From the NCBI RefSeq assembly GCF_900105065.1, contig NZ_LT629749.1, forward strand, positions 1 to 64,000: 64,000 nt of DNA, given 5' to 3'. This DNA is from Friedmanniella luteola. GTDB lineage: Bacteria; Actinomycetota; Actinomycetes; Propionibacteriales; Propionibacteriaceae. Positions 36,622 to 44,640 of this stretch are shown piece by piece (positions within the stretch are counted from its first letter, which is position 1; every line of letters starts with the position of its first letter). Made by a program: the position numbers and the translations under genes. The notes beneath the pieces are model-generated. The model made no database searches. It was not told the origin of the DNA and saw only the letters and a program-made list of their open reading frames with translations.

Positions 36622-37824
36622 TCAGTCCCGGCTGATCGGGCAGGACATGCAGCGCGGGCCGCCGCGCCCCGAGCCGAGCTCGGAGCCGGCGATGGCCAGC
36701 ACCTCGATGCCCGCCGCCGCCAGCCGGGAGTTCGTCTCCTCGTTGCGCTCGTAGGCCACCGCGACCTTCGGCTCGATGGCCAGGGTGTTGTTGCCGTCGT
36801 CCCACTGCTCGCGCTCGGCGGTCACCGGGTCCAACCCGGTGTCGATCAGCCGCAGCTGGTCGATGCCCATCGCCCGGGCCGCGGCCTCGAGGAAGGGCAC
36901 CGGGCCGTCGACCTCCAGGTCGCCGTCGCGGCCCGCCCGCACCGTCAGGGCGGCCAGCCGGTGCGCGACGTTCGGGTACATCACCACCGCATCGGTGTCG
37001 ACCATCGTGCAGATGGTGTCGAGGTGCATGGTCGCGCGGTCCTGGTCGATCGGCACCGCGAGGACGGTGTGGGCCAGGCCCTCGGCGAAGGCGGTCCGCG
37101 CCAGCCGCTCCGCGCCGGCGGGGGTCGTCCGCTCGCCGACCCCGACCGCCAGCACGCCGTCGGCCAGGGCCATCACGTCGCCGCCCTCGAGGTGCTCCTG
37201 CTGCCACCCGTGGATCCGTTCCACGCCGGCGAAGCGGGGGTGGAAGGTGTAGATCAGCTCGGTCAGCTGGGTCTCCCGCCGCCGCGCGTGCATCGCGAGG
37301 GACGTGATCGTCACCCGGTCCTGCACCCAGACGCTGGAGTCGCGGGTGAACAGCAGGTTCGGCAGCGGGTTGACGAGGAACTCCTGGTCGGGGAGCAGTG
37401 CGGTGACGAGGCTGCCGGAGCCGTCCACCTCGTCGTTGCGCAGCCCGGCCATCAGCACCCCGGCCAGCGCCTCCGGGTCGAGGTCGCCCGCCATGCCGCG
37501 CAGGTAGCCCCGGAGCCGGTCACCCAGCCGGAGGTCGGCGAGGGTCAGGGCGATCGCCTGCTCGCGGGCGGCGGCCCCGGCCAGCGTCTGCGTCAGCAGC
37601 TCGGCGAGGTAGAGGACCTCGACGCCGCGGCTGCGCAGCACCGCGGCGAAGGCGTCGTGCTCGGTCTGGGCGCGGTCCACCCAGGGCAGCCCGTCGAAGA
37701 GCAGGGCGTCGTTGTTGCGCGGGGTGAGCCGCTTCAGCTCCGCCCCGGGCCGGTGCAGCATGACCGTCCGCAGACGGCCGACCTCGGAGCGCACGCCCGG
37801 GCGTGCGACAGCTGTCTCGCTCAT
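36622..37824 (-). CDS. arcA: Arginine deiminase
   Basis: Converts arginine to citrulline and ammonia, 400 residues. Catalytic residues lie in HLEGGDV (Glu and Asp nearby), [11 protein letters not shown] (His) and the C-terminal RCMSCPI (nucleophile Cys). [12 protein letters not shown] and [10 protein letters not shown]-like ends are family signatures. ATG 37824 has TAGGGT ending 6 nt upstream. No arcB, arcC or arcD is adjacent, so an energy-yielding ADI pathway would need genes elsewhere; otherwise it may only supply citrulline and ammonia. Convergent with the GDPD gene, 11 bases apart. Confidence 0.94.
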   Translation of the reverse strand: MSETAVARPGVRSEVGRLRTVMLHRPGAELKRLTPRNNDALLFDGLPWVDRAQTEHDAFAAVLRSRGVEVLYLAELLTQTLAGAAAREQAIALTLADLRLGDRLRGYLRGMAGDLDPEALAGVLMAGLRNDEVDGSGSLVTALLPDQEFLVNPLPNLLFTRDSSVWVQDRVTITSLAMHARRRETQLTELIYTFHPRFAGVERIHGWQQEHLEGGDVMALADGVLAVGVGERTTPAGAERLARTAFAEGLAHTVLAVPIDQDRATMHLDTICTMVDTDAVVMYPNVAHRLAALTVRAGRDGDLEVDGPVPFLEAAARAMGIDQLRLIDTGLDPVTAEREQWDDGNNTLAIEPKVAVAYERNEETNSRLAAAGIEVLAIAGSELGSGRGGPRCMSCPISRD

Positions 37825-37902
37825 GCCCGGACCCTACCGGCCGGGTGCCGCGCGCGGTCCGGGCGCGAGGCCCGGCGGGCCCGGCCGCACTAGCATGGCC
37901 GG

Positions 37903-38697
37903 GTGAGCTCAGCCCTGGCGCGCGTCGCGTGCATCATCCCCGCCAAGGATGAGCAGGAGCGGATCGCCGCCACGGTGACCGCCGCCCGAGCGCTGCCCCA
38001 CGTGGACCTCGTGCTGGTCTGCGACGACGGCAGCAGCGACGCCACCGGCCAGCACGCCGCCGCCGCCGGTGCGGTCGTCGTCACCCACCGCCGGAACCGG
38101 GGCAAGGCCGCCGCCGTCGAGTCGGGGGTCAACGCGCTCGGCGGGATGGAGCAGCGCGACGGGCGGCCGGAGTGCGGCACCCTGCTGCTGCTGGACGCCG
38201 ACCTGGGGGCCAGCGCGGCCGCCTGCGCGCCGCTGATCACCCCCGTCGTCGCGGGTCGGGCCGACCTCACCATCGCGGTGCTGCCCGAGCAGCAGACCGA
38301 GGACGGCGGCAGCCCCGGCGGGTTCGGCCTCGTGATGGGGACGGCCGCCCGCGGCATCACCGAGCTCACCGGGTGGACGCCGCAGGCCCCGCTGTCCGGC
38401 CAGCGCTGCCTGACCCGGCGCGCCTTCGAGCTCGCCAGCCCGCTGGCCGCGGGCTGGGGCGTCGAGGTGGGGATGACCGTCGACGTGCTGCGGGCCGGGC
38501 TGGTGGTGGAGGAGATCCCCGTCGCGCTGCGCCACCGGGCCACCGGCCGCGACCTCGCCGGCCAGCTGCACCGGGCCAAGCAGCTCCGCGACGTCACCCG
38601 GGCGCTGGCCGCCCGCGGGCTGGTGCAGTCCGGGATCGACGAGCTCCGGGCCAAGGGCCTCTCCTCGCTGCTGGCCCGGCGGGACCGGGGCCGGTGA
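37903..38697 (+). CDS. Glycosyltransferase family 2
   Basis: A 264-residue GT-A enzyme. CIIPAKDEQERIAATV opens the domain, DDGSSD at 41-46 binds the nucleotide sugar, and LLLLDADLGAS holds the metal-binding DxD. No membrane helix. GTG 37903 has TAGCAT ending 6 nt upstream. Its stop overlaps the start of the membrane mannosyltransferase-like gene by 4 bases, suggesting it makes a lipid-linked sugar donor or acts in the same glycan pathway. It resembles polyprenol-phosphate sugar synthases in size, but acceptor and donor are not proven. Confidence 0.85.
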   Translation: MSSALARVACIIPAKDEQERIAATVTAARALPHVDLVLVCDDGSSDATGQHAAAAGAVVVTHRRNRGKAAAVESGVNALGGMEQRDGRPECGTLLLLDADLGASAAACAPLITPVVAGRADLTIAVLPEQQTEDGGSPGGFGLVMGTAARGITELTGWTPQAPLSGQRCLTRRAFELASPLAAGWGVEVGMTVDVLRAGLVVEEIPVALRHRATGRDLAGQLHRAKQLRDVTRALAARGLVQSGIDELRAKGLSSLLARRDRGR

Positions 38698-40388
38698 GCG
38701 CGCGCCGCCGTCGTCGTCGTCGTCCCGGCAACCCCGCCAAGCCCCCCGCCCCGGTCTACCGGCCCGTGCTCTGGCACCGCGACCACCGGTTCGGGGTCGC
38801 CGGCATCGTGGGGGCGACCGCGCTGACCCTGCTGGCCGGGTTCCTCGGGCCCTCGGCGGTGACGCTCACGCTGGGTCCGCGGCGCTCGCTGCTGCCGCCG
38901 TGGTACCTACCCGCCGGCGTGGTCCAGCCGAACGAGTGGGTCGTCTCCTCGCTGGTCTGGTCCGCGATCCTCGTCGGCGCGGCCGGGCTGTTCGTCGCCA
39001 TGCGGGCGCTGGCCGACGGCTGGCAGCCCCGGGTCCGGCGGCTGTTCGCGCTGGGCACCGGGTTGAGCCTGGTCACCATCACCGTGCCGCCGCTGACCTC
39101 GGCCGACGTCCTCATGTACGCCGCCTACGGCCGGCTGCAGGCCATCGGCCGCGACCCCTACGAGCTCACCCCCGCCGAGGTGTTCCGCGTGCAGTTCGAC
39201 CCCGTGCTGCGGTGGACCGAACGCCCCTGGCAGGACACCCCCAGCGTCTACGGGCCCATCACGTCCTGGCTCCAGCTGCTGGCGAACCGGCTGGGCGGGG
39301 AGAACATGCACGACATCGTCTTCTGGCTGCAGGTGTTCGCGGTGGTGCCGTTCATCCTGGCCGGGGCCGGCGTCGTCATGCTGGCCCACGGGGACGCCCG
39401 CCGGCAGGCCCGCGCAGCGCTGCTGACCATCGCCAACCCCGTGCTCATCTGGGCCGTCGTCGCCGGCGCCCACAACGAGGCCCTGTCGGTGATGTTCGCC
39501 GTGGCCGGGCTGATGATGATGCGCAAGAGCCCGTTCGCGGCCGGCATCGGCATCGGGCTGGCGGGCTGCGCCAAGGTCAGCATCGGCATCTGGGGCCTGG
39601 CCATGCTGTGGGCCTACCGGCGCGAGCCGAAGAAGGCCCTGCTGCTCTGCCTGGGCACCGCCCTGCCGATGGGCTGGGCCTACGTCATCTGGCAGCCGAC
39701 GGCGTTCTTTCAGGCGCTGCGCAACGGCGGCTACGTCTCGGTGGGCTCGTGGGCCAACCCCGTCTTCCGGTTCCTCGACCTGTTCATGACCGGCTTCAAC
39801 GCCAAGGTCGTCGTCGGCGTCATCTCCTACGCGGGGCTGGTCGTCATCGCCTGGATGCTCTCCAAGACGGTGCCCTGGACGGCCGTCCCCGGGCTGGCCC
39901 GTGGCGCCGACCTGCGGCACGACCCGCTGACCATCGCCGTGCGCACCTCGCTGGTGCTCAGCGTCGCCTGGCTCGTGACGTCGATGTACACCCTCAGCTG
40001 GTACGACCTGATCGCCTGGATGCCGCTGGCCGTGCTGGCGGCCAACAAGCTGGACCGGATCATGCTGATGCGGATCACGCCGCTGTCGCTGGCCTACGTG
40101 CCGGGCCGGGCGATCGACGTCGGGCCGGCCCTGGACTTCACCGCCAACCGCGTGCGGGACACCGTCTCGCCCCTCGTCCAGTTCGCCGTGCTGGCGGCCA
40201 TCGTCTTGTGGTGGCGGCGCCCGGAGCGGCCCGAGCTCTTCCCCTTCCGGGCGCCCGCGGCGCGCGCGTCGGGGGACGCCACCGTGCACGCAGGGTCCGT
40301 CCCCACCGCCGTCGGACCCGGCCGGCCGGCCGGACCGGCGGGACGCGCGGTCAAGCCGGCGGCGTCGCCCGGGCGGCGTAGGCGCTGA
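38694..40388 (+). CDS. Polytopic GT-C glycosyltransferase, MptB/polyprenol-P-mannose-dependent type
   Basis: A 564-residue membrane protein with about twelve helices. The first extracytoplasmic loop has SADVLMYAAYGRL and DTPSVYGPITSWLQLLA, the acidic plus YGP pattern of MptA/MptB-like alpha-1,6-mannosyltransferases. A basic N-terminus (SARRRRRRRPGNP) and a Pro/Ala-rich tail are cytoplasmic. The GTG overlaps the GT2 stop, so a two-gene glycan unit is likely. Its last 38 bases overlap the 3' end of the convergent adenosine deaminase gene. Role in lipomannan-like or wall glycan extension is inferred. Confidence 0.82.
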   Translation: MSARRRRRRRPGNPAKPPAPVYRPVLWHRDHRFGVAGIVGATALTLLAGFLGPSAVTLTLGPRRSLLPPWYLPAGVVQPNEWVVSSLVWSAILVGAAGLFVAMRALADGWQPRVRRLFALGTGLSLVTITVPPLTSADVLMYAAYGRLQAIGRDPYELTPAEVFRVQFDPVLRWTERPWQDTPSVYGPITSWLQLLANRLGGENMHDIVFWLQVFAVVPFILAGAGVVMLAHGDARRQARAALLTIANPVLIWAVVAGAHNEALSVMFAVAGLMMMRKSPFAAGIGIGLAGCAKVSIGIWGLAMLWAYRREPKKALLLCLGTALPMGWAYVIWQPTAFFQALRNGGYVSVGSWANPVFRFLDLFMTGFNAKVVVGVISYAGLVVIAWMLSKTVPWTAVPGLARGADLRHDPLTIAVRTSLVLSVAWLVTSMYTLSWYDLIAWMPLAVLAANKLDRIMLMRITPLSLAYVPGRAIDVGPALDFTANRVRDTVSPLVQFAVLAAIVLWWRRPERPELFPFRAPAARASGDATVHAGSVPTAVGPGRPAGPAGRAVKPAASPGRRRR

Positions 40389-41367
40389 TCTCGGCCCGCA
40401 GCGCGGCCCGGGTAGCGTCGGGGGCGAAGGAGCCGTCGACCGCCGCGAGGGCCAGGTCGGCCACGCCCGCCTCGTCGAGGCCCAGCAGGTCGGCGGCGAT
40501 CGCGTACTCGCGGTCCAGGTCGGTGCCGAACATCGGCGGGTCGTCGGTGTTCACCGTCACCCGGACACCGGCGGCCACCAGGGCCGGCAGCGGGTGCGCG
40601 GCCAGGGACGGGACCACCCCGAGCGCGACGTTCGAGGTGGGGCAGACGTCGAGGACCACGCCGTGCTCGGCCAGGTGGGCCAGCAGGGCAGGGTCGCCCA
40701 CGGCGGTGATCCCGTGCTCGACCCGTTCGGCGCCCAGGTTCAGCACGGCGTCCCAGATCGTCTCCGGTCCCGTCGTCTCGCCGGCGTGCGGGACGCTGTG
40801 CAGGCCTGCGGCCCGGGCGCGGTCGAACTGGTCGCGGAACATCGAGCGCGGGAAGCCGACCTCGGACCCGCCGACACCGAAGCCCACCAGGCCCGGCACG
40901 TCGTGGTCCAGGGCGGCCGAGGCGGTGAGCTCGGCGGCCGGGAGGCCGAAGTCGGCGGGGATGTCGAAGATCCAGCGCAGCTCCAGGCCCAGGTCGCGGG
41001 CTGCGGCGGTGCGGGCGTCCTCGAGCGCCTCCAGGAACGCCGGTACCGGCAGCGCGTCGGTGACGGAGGTGCAGGGGGTGACGGTCAGCTCGGCGTAGCG
41101 GATGTTCTGCGCCGCCATGTCGCGGGCCACCTCGTAGGTGAGCAGCCGGACGTCCTCGGCGGTCCGGACCAGGTCGACCACCGCCAGGTAGGTGCGGATG
41201 AAGTGCGGGAAGTCCTCGAAGACGAAGAACCGGGCGAGCTCGGCGGGGTCGGTCGGCACGGTGCCCGGGTGCCGGGCGGCGAGCTCGGCCACGATCCGGG
41301 GCGACGCGGACCCGACGTGGTGCACGTGCAGCTCGGCCTTGGGCAGGCCGGCGATGAACTCCTCCAT
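40351..41367 (-). CDS. Adenosine deaminase family protein
   Basis: A 338-residue metal-dependent deaminase. The N-terminal metal site reads HVHHVGS (14-20) where classical enzymes have HxHLDGS. The remaining motifs are HAGETTGPETIW (metal His and catalytic Glu), GAERVEHG, and VTVNTDDPPMFG (metal Asp). ATG 41367 follows GAGGAGG. The altered first motif could signal a different substrate such as aminodeoxyfutalosine or another purine nucleoside. It shares 38 bases at its 3' end with the convergent membrane transferase gene. Confidence 0.87.
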   Translation of the reverse strand: MEEFIAGLPKAELHVHHVGSASPRIVAELAARHPGTVPTDPAELARFFVFEDFPHFIRTYLAVVDLVRTAEDVRLLTYEVARDMAAQNIRYAELTVTPCTSVTDALPVPAFLEALEDARTAAARDLGLELRWIFDIPADFGLPAAELTASAALDHDVPGLVGFGVGGSEVGFPRSMFRDQFDRARAAGLHSVPHAGETTGPETIWDAVLNLGAERVEHGITAVGDPALLAHLAEHGVVLDVCPTSNVALGVVPSLAAHPLPALVAAGVRVTVNTDDPPMFGTDLDREYAIAADLLGLDEAGVADLALAAVDGSFAPDATRAALRAEISAYAARATPPA

Positions 41368-41418
41368 GACGTCCTCCTCGCCTCCGGCGGCTCGCCGCCG
41401 CCTCCGATGCTCCCGCAC

Positions 41419-42021
41419 TCAGCCGAAGCGGCGGGCCGAGAGCTCCTGGTGCGCCAGCCGGCGCAGCGTCAGCAGCAGCGGCTCGACCAGCACCGTGCCG
41501 AGGACCACGTGCCGGACGGCGGCCGCCGCCGAGCCGGTGGGGACGCTGTCCACCTCCAGGGTGGCGATCGCCTCCATGTGCCGGCGGTAGGCGTCGAGCG
41601 CCCCCTCGGGCAGGGCGAAGCCGGCGTCGTCGAGGGCGGCGAGCTCGGCGGCCAGCTGGTCGTGACTGGGGCAGTCCTTCTCCTGCACCGCCCAGCCCCA
41701 GGAGGTGAGCAGGGCGTGCACCGCGGTGTGGTCGCGCGGGGCGAGCGGCTCGTCGACCGCGGCCGTGGCCACGCCCAGCAGTTCGTGCACGCCGTCGGGC
41801 GGGTGCTCGATCGCCCCGACGACCCGGCGGACGGCGGCCAGCGACAACCCGCCGGGCCCGGCCAGCGCCCGGATCAGCCGCAGTCGCTCCAGGTGTGCCT
41901 CCCCGTACTGCGCCTGGGTGGCCGACGTGCGCCGGCCCTCGGGCAGCAGCCCCTCGCGCAGGTAGAACTTGACGGTCGCCAGCGGCACGTCGGCCGTCCG
42001 GGCCAGTTCCGAGATCCGCAC
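41419..42021 (-). CDS. MerR family transcriptional regulator
   Basis: A 200-residue regulator. The N-terminal winged helix reads RISELARTADVPLATVKFYL, followed by LPEGRRTSATQAQYGEAHLERL, the MerR DNA-binding signature. The C-terminal part is a helical ligand-type domain without a cysteine metal site. GTG 42021 is chosen because GAGAGG sits 6 nt upstream and the family begins right there. Divergent from the DUF4188 gene, whose promoter has the long 19-bp spacer typical of MerR-activated promoters. Confidence 0.9.
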   Translation of the reverse strand: MRISELARTADVPLATVKFYLREGLLPEGRRTSATQAQYGEAHLERLRLIRALAGPGGLSLAAVRRVVGAIEHPPDGVHELLGVATAAVDEPLAPRDHTAVHALLTSWGWAVQEKDCPSHDQLAAELAALDDAGFALPEGALDAYRRHMEAIATLEVDSVPTGSAAAAVRHVVLGTVLVEPLLLTLRRLAHQELSARRFG

Positions 42022-42037
42022 ACCCGTCCTCTCGCTC

Positions 42038-42087
42038 TTGACATTGGATATCAGCACTCGCCAATAATGGGGAGCACCACTATCCAA
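42038..42087 (+). promoter_or_regulatory. MerR-type promoter with 19-bp spacer
   Basis: TTGACA (42038-42043) and AATAAT (42063-42068) are separated by 19 bases, the stretched spacing that MerR proteins correct. TTGGATA (42044-42050) in the spacer has an exact inverted partner TATCCAA at 42081-42087, and TTGG...CCAA also frames the spacer. It drives the DUF4188 gene (ATG 42098), while the regulator gene runs the other way. Confidence 0.7.
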
Positions 42088-42097
42088 GGAGAGCATC

Positions 42098-42592
42098 ATG
42101 CCACCTGTCGTCCCCGGACGGATGACCCACGACCACGAGGGCGAGCTGGTGGTCTTCCTCATCGGCATGCGCATCAACCGGCCGTGGCGGCCGGACCTGT
42201 GGCTGCCGGTCTTCGGCGCCATGCCGAAGATGCTCGCCGAGCTGGCCCGCGACCCAGAGTCGGGGCTGCTCGGCTCCCGGTTGCTGGTCGGGGCGGGCGG
42301 ACCGACCCTGGTGCAGTACTGGTCCTCGACCGAGAAGCTCTACGCCTACGCCTCGCAACCGGACGCCGAGCACCGGCCGGCCTGGACGGCGTTCAACCGG
42401 CGGGCGCGGTCGGCGCCGGGCGCCGTGGGGATCTGGCACGAGACCTACCTCGTCGAGCGGGCGGAGTCCATGTACGTCGGCACGCCACCGATGGGCCTGG
42501 CCGCCGCGACGAGCAGCGTCCCCGTCGGCCCGCGGTCGGAGCGGGCGCGGCAGCGGCTGGGCCGGGCCGAGGACGAGGCCGCCGCGGCCTGA
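42098..42592 (+). CDS. DUF4188 domain protein
   Basis: A 164-residue protein with the DUF4188 pattern: EGELVVFLIGMRINRPWRPD, WLPVFGAMPKMLAELARDPESGLLG, LVQYWSSTEKLYAYA and GIWHETYLV. The family belongs to the dimeric ferredoxin-like/monooxygenase fold and is of unproven function; some members are annotated as aldoxime dehydratase-like or haem-binding. ATG 42098 follows AAGGAGAG. Its promoter shows MerR-type architecture, so expression is probably induced by the effector of the adjacent regulator. Confidence 0.85.
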   Translation: MPPVVPGRMTHDHEGELVVFLIGMRINRPWRPDLWLPVFGAMPKMLAELARDPESGLLGSRLLVGAGGPTLVQYWSSTEKLYAYASQPDAEHRPAWTAFNRRARSAPGAVGIWHETYLVERAESMYVGTPPMGLAAATSSVPVGPRSERARQRLGRAEDEAAAA

Positions 42593-42627
42593 GCCCGTGC
42601 GGCCCGGGAGGCGCTTAGGGTGACCGG

Positions 42628-43565
42628 GTGAGCGCTCCGGACCCCGGGTGGTACGCCGACCCCAGTGGCTCCGCCGACGTCTTCCGCTGGTGGGACGGGG
42701 CGGCCTGGTCCCGCTGGCTCAGCCGCGACGCCACCGTCGGGCCTCCGGAGCAGGCGCCGACCCTCGCGCCACCGGTCGACCCGGCCGACGCCGCGGGACC
42801 ACCACCGACCCCGCCCGCCGGGGTCCCGGCCGACCCGTCGGCGTCGGCGGGGCCGCCGGCCGCGGCACCTGGCCCGGCCGGGGTCCGGCTCCCGGTGGCG
42901 GTCGCCCTCGTGGCGGCCGTCGTCGTCGTCGCCGTGGTGGCCGTCGGGGCCGTGGTGTCCGCGAGCGCGCAGCGGCTGCCGTCGGGTCCGGCCGTGGCGC
43001 CCCCCACGGGCGAGACGGGCGGGCCGGCCGTGGTCTACGACGCCGCGACCCGGACCGCGTCGATCGAGGAGCTGCGGCTGGTGCTGCCCGTCGAGCCCTA
43101 CGCGTGCAGCGCCTCCCCCAGCCCGCCCTGCCGACGTTCACCTCGGTGATGATCTGCAACGCGCCCGTGCACGCCGACTACGACGCGGACGGCAGCGACT
43201 GGTCCGCCACCACCGGGATCGGACTGGTGCCGGACGCCCTGGTCACCCGGGGAGACCTGCAGGGCACGGCGGCCGCCGTCTTCGCCTCGCTCCGCGACCA
43301 GTTCTTCGCGGGCCAGGAGACGACCGTGGAGAAGGCGGTGCGGCAGTCCTGGGACGGTTCCCGGACCGGCTCCTCGGAGGCGAGGACGGCCGAGATCCAC
43401 TACACGGTCCCGGGCGTCCCCAGCCGGTACGACAAGACGAGCGTCCTCGTGGTGGAGCTGCAGAGCGGCGGCCACGCCTTCTGGTTCTCGAGCCGCCCCG
43501 ACGACACCCCCCGGGCCACGCTCGCCGTCCTCGACGCGTCGCTGGCCGGGATGACGGCCCGCTGA
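42628..43565 (+). pseudogene. DUF2510 membrane-anchored protein, frameshifted
   Basis: The N-terminal DUF2510 motif PGWYADPSGSADVFRWWDG is followed by a Pro-rich cytoplasmic linker and one helix (LVAAVVVVAVVAVGAVVSA, about 94-112). The extracellular part breaks at about base 43125: frame one reads PYACSASPSPPCRR then stops, while the next frame continues QPALPTFTSVMICNAPVHAD through to the stop at 43565. Adding one base in the CCCCC run near 43120-43124 yields a 312-residue protein. GTG 42628 has TAGGGT ending 6 nt upstream. Ordinary gene structure apart from the single indel, so a read error is plausible. Confidence 0.8.
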
Positions 43566-43581
43566 CCGCTAGCCTGAGCCG

Positions 43582-44511
43582 GTGCCAGGAGTCCCGCCCG
43601 CCCAGTACGGCTACTTCGGACCCGCTGGGACCTTCACCCACCAGGCCCTGCGGACGCTCCCGGCCCAGCACGGTGAGCCCGTCCCCTTCGCCACCGTCGG
43701 GCAGGGCCTGCAGGCTGTCCGCGACGGCGAGGTGACCGCGGTCCTGGTGCCCATCGAGAACTCGGTCGAGGGCGGGGTGACGGCCACCCTGGACAACCTC
43801 ACCTACGGCGACCCCCTCGTCATCACCCGCGAGGTCCTGCTGCCGGTTCAGTTCACGCTCTTCGGCCGGCCGGGGACGGCGCTGCGGGACGTGCGGCAGG
43901 TGCTGACCCACCCGCACGCCGCCGCCCAGTGCCGCGGCTGGCTGGCCGCGCACCTACCCGGCGCCACCGTCACCGAGGGCGGGTCCACGGCGGCCGCGGC
44001 GGCCGAGGTCGCCGACCCGGGCTCCCGCTTCGACGCGGCGATCTGCGCGCAGGTGGCCGGGGAGCTGTACCGGTTGGCGCCGCTCGCCACCGGCATCGCC
44101 GACAACCCCGACGCGGTCACCCGGTTCGTGCTGGTCTCCCGGCCGGGTCCCGTGGCGCCGCCGACCGGTGCGGACAAGACGACGCTGGTGATCTTCATGC
44201 GCGAGGACCACCCGGGCGCGCTGCTGGAGATCCTCGAGCAGTTCGCCAGCCGGGGGGTCAACCTGTGCCGGATCGAGTCCCGGCCGACGAAGCGGACGCT
44301 GGGGGACTACTGCTTCTCCGTCGACGCCGAGGGCCACCTCGACGACGCACGGCTGGCCGAGGCCCTGATGGGCCTGCACCGGGTCTGCGCCGACGTCGTG
44401 TTCCTGGGCAGCTACCCCCGCGCCGACCAGCAGCGCCCGGTGATCCGGGTGGGCACCACGAACGCCGACTACGCCGCCGCCGCGTCCTGGTTCCGCCGCC
44501 TGCACGGCTGA
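43582..44511 (+). CDS. pheA: Prephenate dehydratase
   Basis: Makes phenylpyruvate for phenylalanine synthesis, 309 residues. The catalytic domain starts YGYFGPAGTFTHQA and contains PIENSVEGGV and the TRF motif in AVTRFVLV. A regulatory ACT domain (about 195-275) has REDHPGALLEILEQFASRGVN and the IESRP motif that binds phenylalanine. GTG 43582 has TAGCCT ending 6 nt upstream, predicting a leaderless mRNA. A hairpin-forming repeat lies just after the stop. Confidence 0.95.
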   Translation: MPGVPPAQYGYFGPAGTFTHQALRTLPAQHGEPVPFATVGQGLQAVRDGEVTAVLVPIENSVEGGVTATLDNLTYGDPLVITREVLLPVQFTLFGRPGTALRDVRQVLTHPHAAAQCRGWLAAHLPGATVTEGGSTAAAAAEVADPGSRFDAAICAQVAGELYRLAPLATGIADNPDAVTRFVLVSRPGPVAPPTGADKTTLVIFMREDHPGALLEILEQFASRGVNLCRIESRPTKRTLGDYCFSVDAEGHLDDARLAEALMGLHRVCADVVFLGSYPRADQQRPVIRVGTTNADYAAAASWFRRLHG

Positions 44512-44521
44512 GCCCGCCAGC

Positions 44522-44588
44522 CGTTCCCTGAGCCTGTCGAAGGCCACCCGTTCCCTGAGCTCGTCGAAGGACTTTCGACAAGCTCAGG
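44522..44588. repeat. Repeat of the CCTTCGACAAGCTCAGG family, two direct and one inverted copy
   Basis: CGTTCCCTGAGCCTGTCGAAGG (44522-44543) recurs at 44549-44570 with two changes, and an inverted copy CTTTCGACAAGCTCAGG lies at 44572-44588. The second and third copies fold into a long hairpin, which could end transcription of pheA and of the convergent PAP2/DAGK gene. A second short repeat, GCGGTGGT-GGCTCAGG-like, follows at about 44610-44645. Confidence 0.75.
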
Positions 44589-44640
44589 CCGCGGTGGGCG
44601 GCCCGTGCTGCGGTGGTGGGCTCAGGTCGCGGTGGTCGGC

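Noticed and set aside
42628-43565. Programmed frameshifting in DUF2510 or DUF881 genes
   Set aside because: No slippery heptamer with a pseudoknot or stop arrangement is apparent; a simple homopolymer indel explains both.
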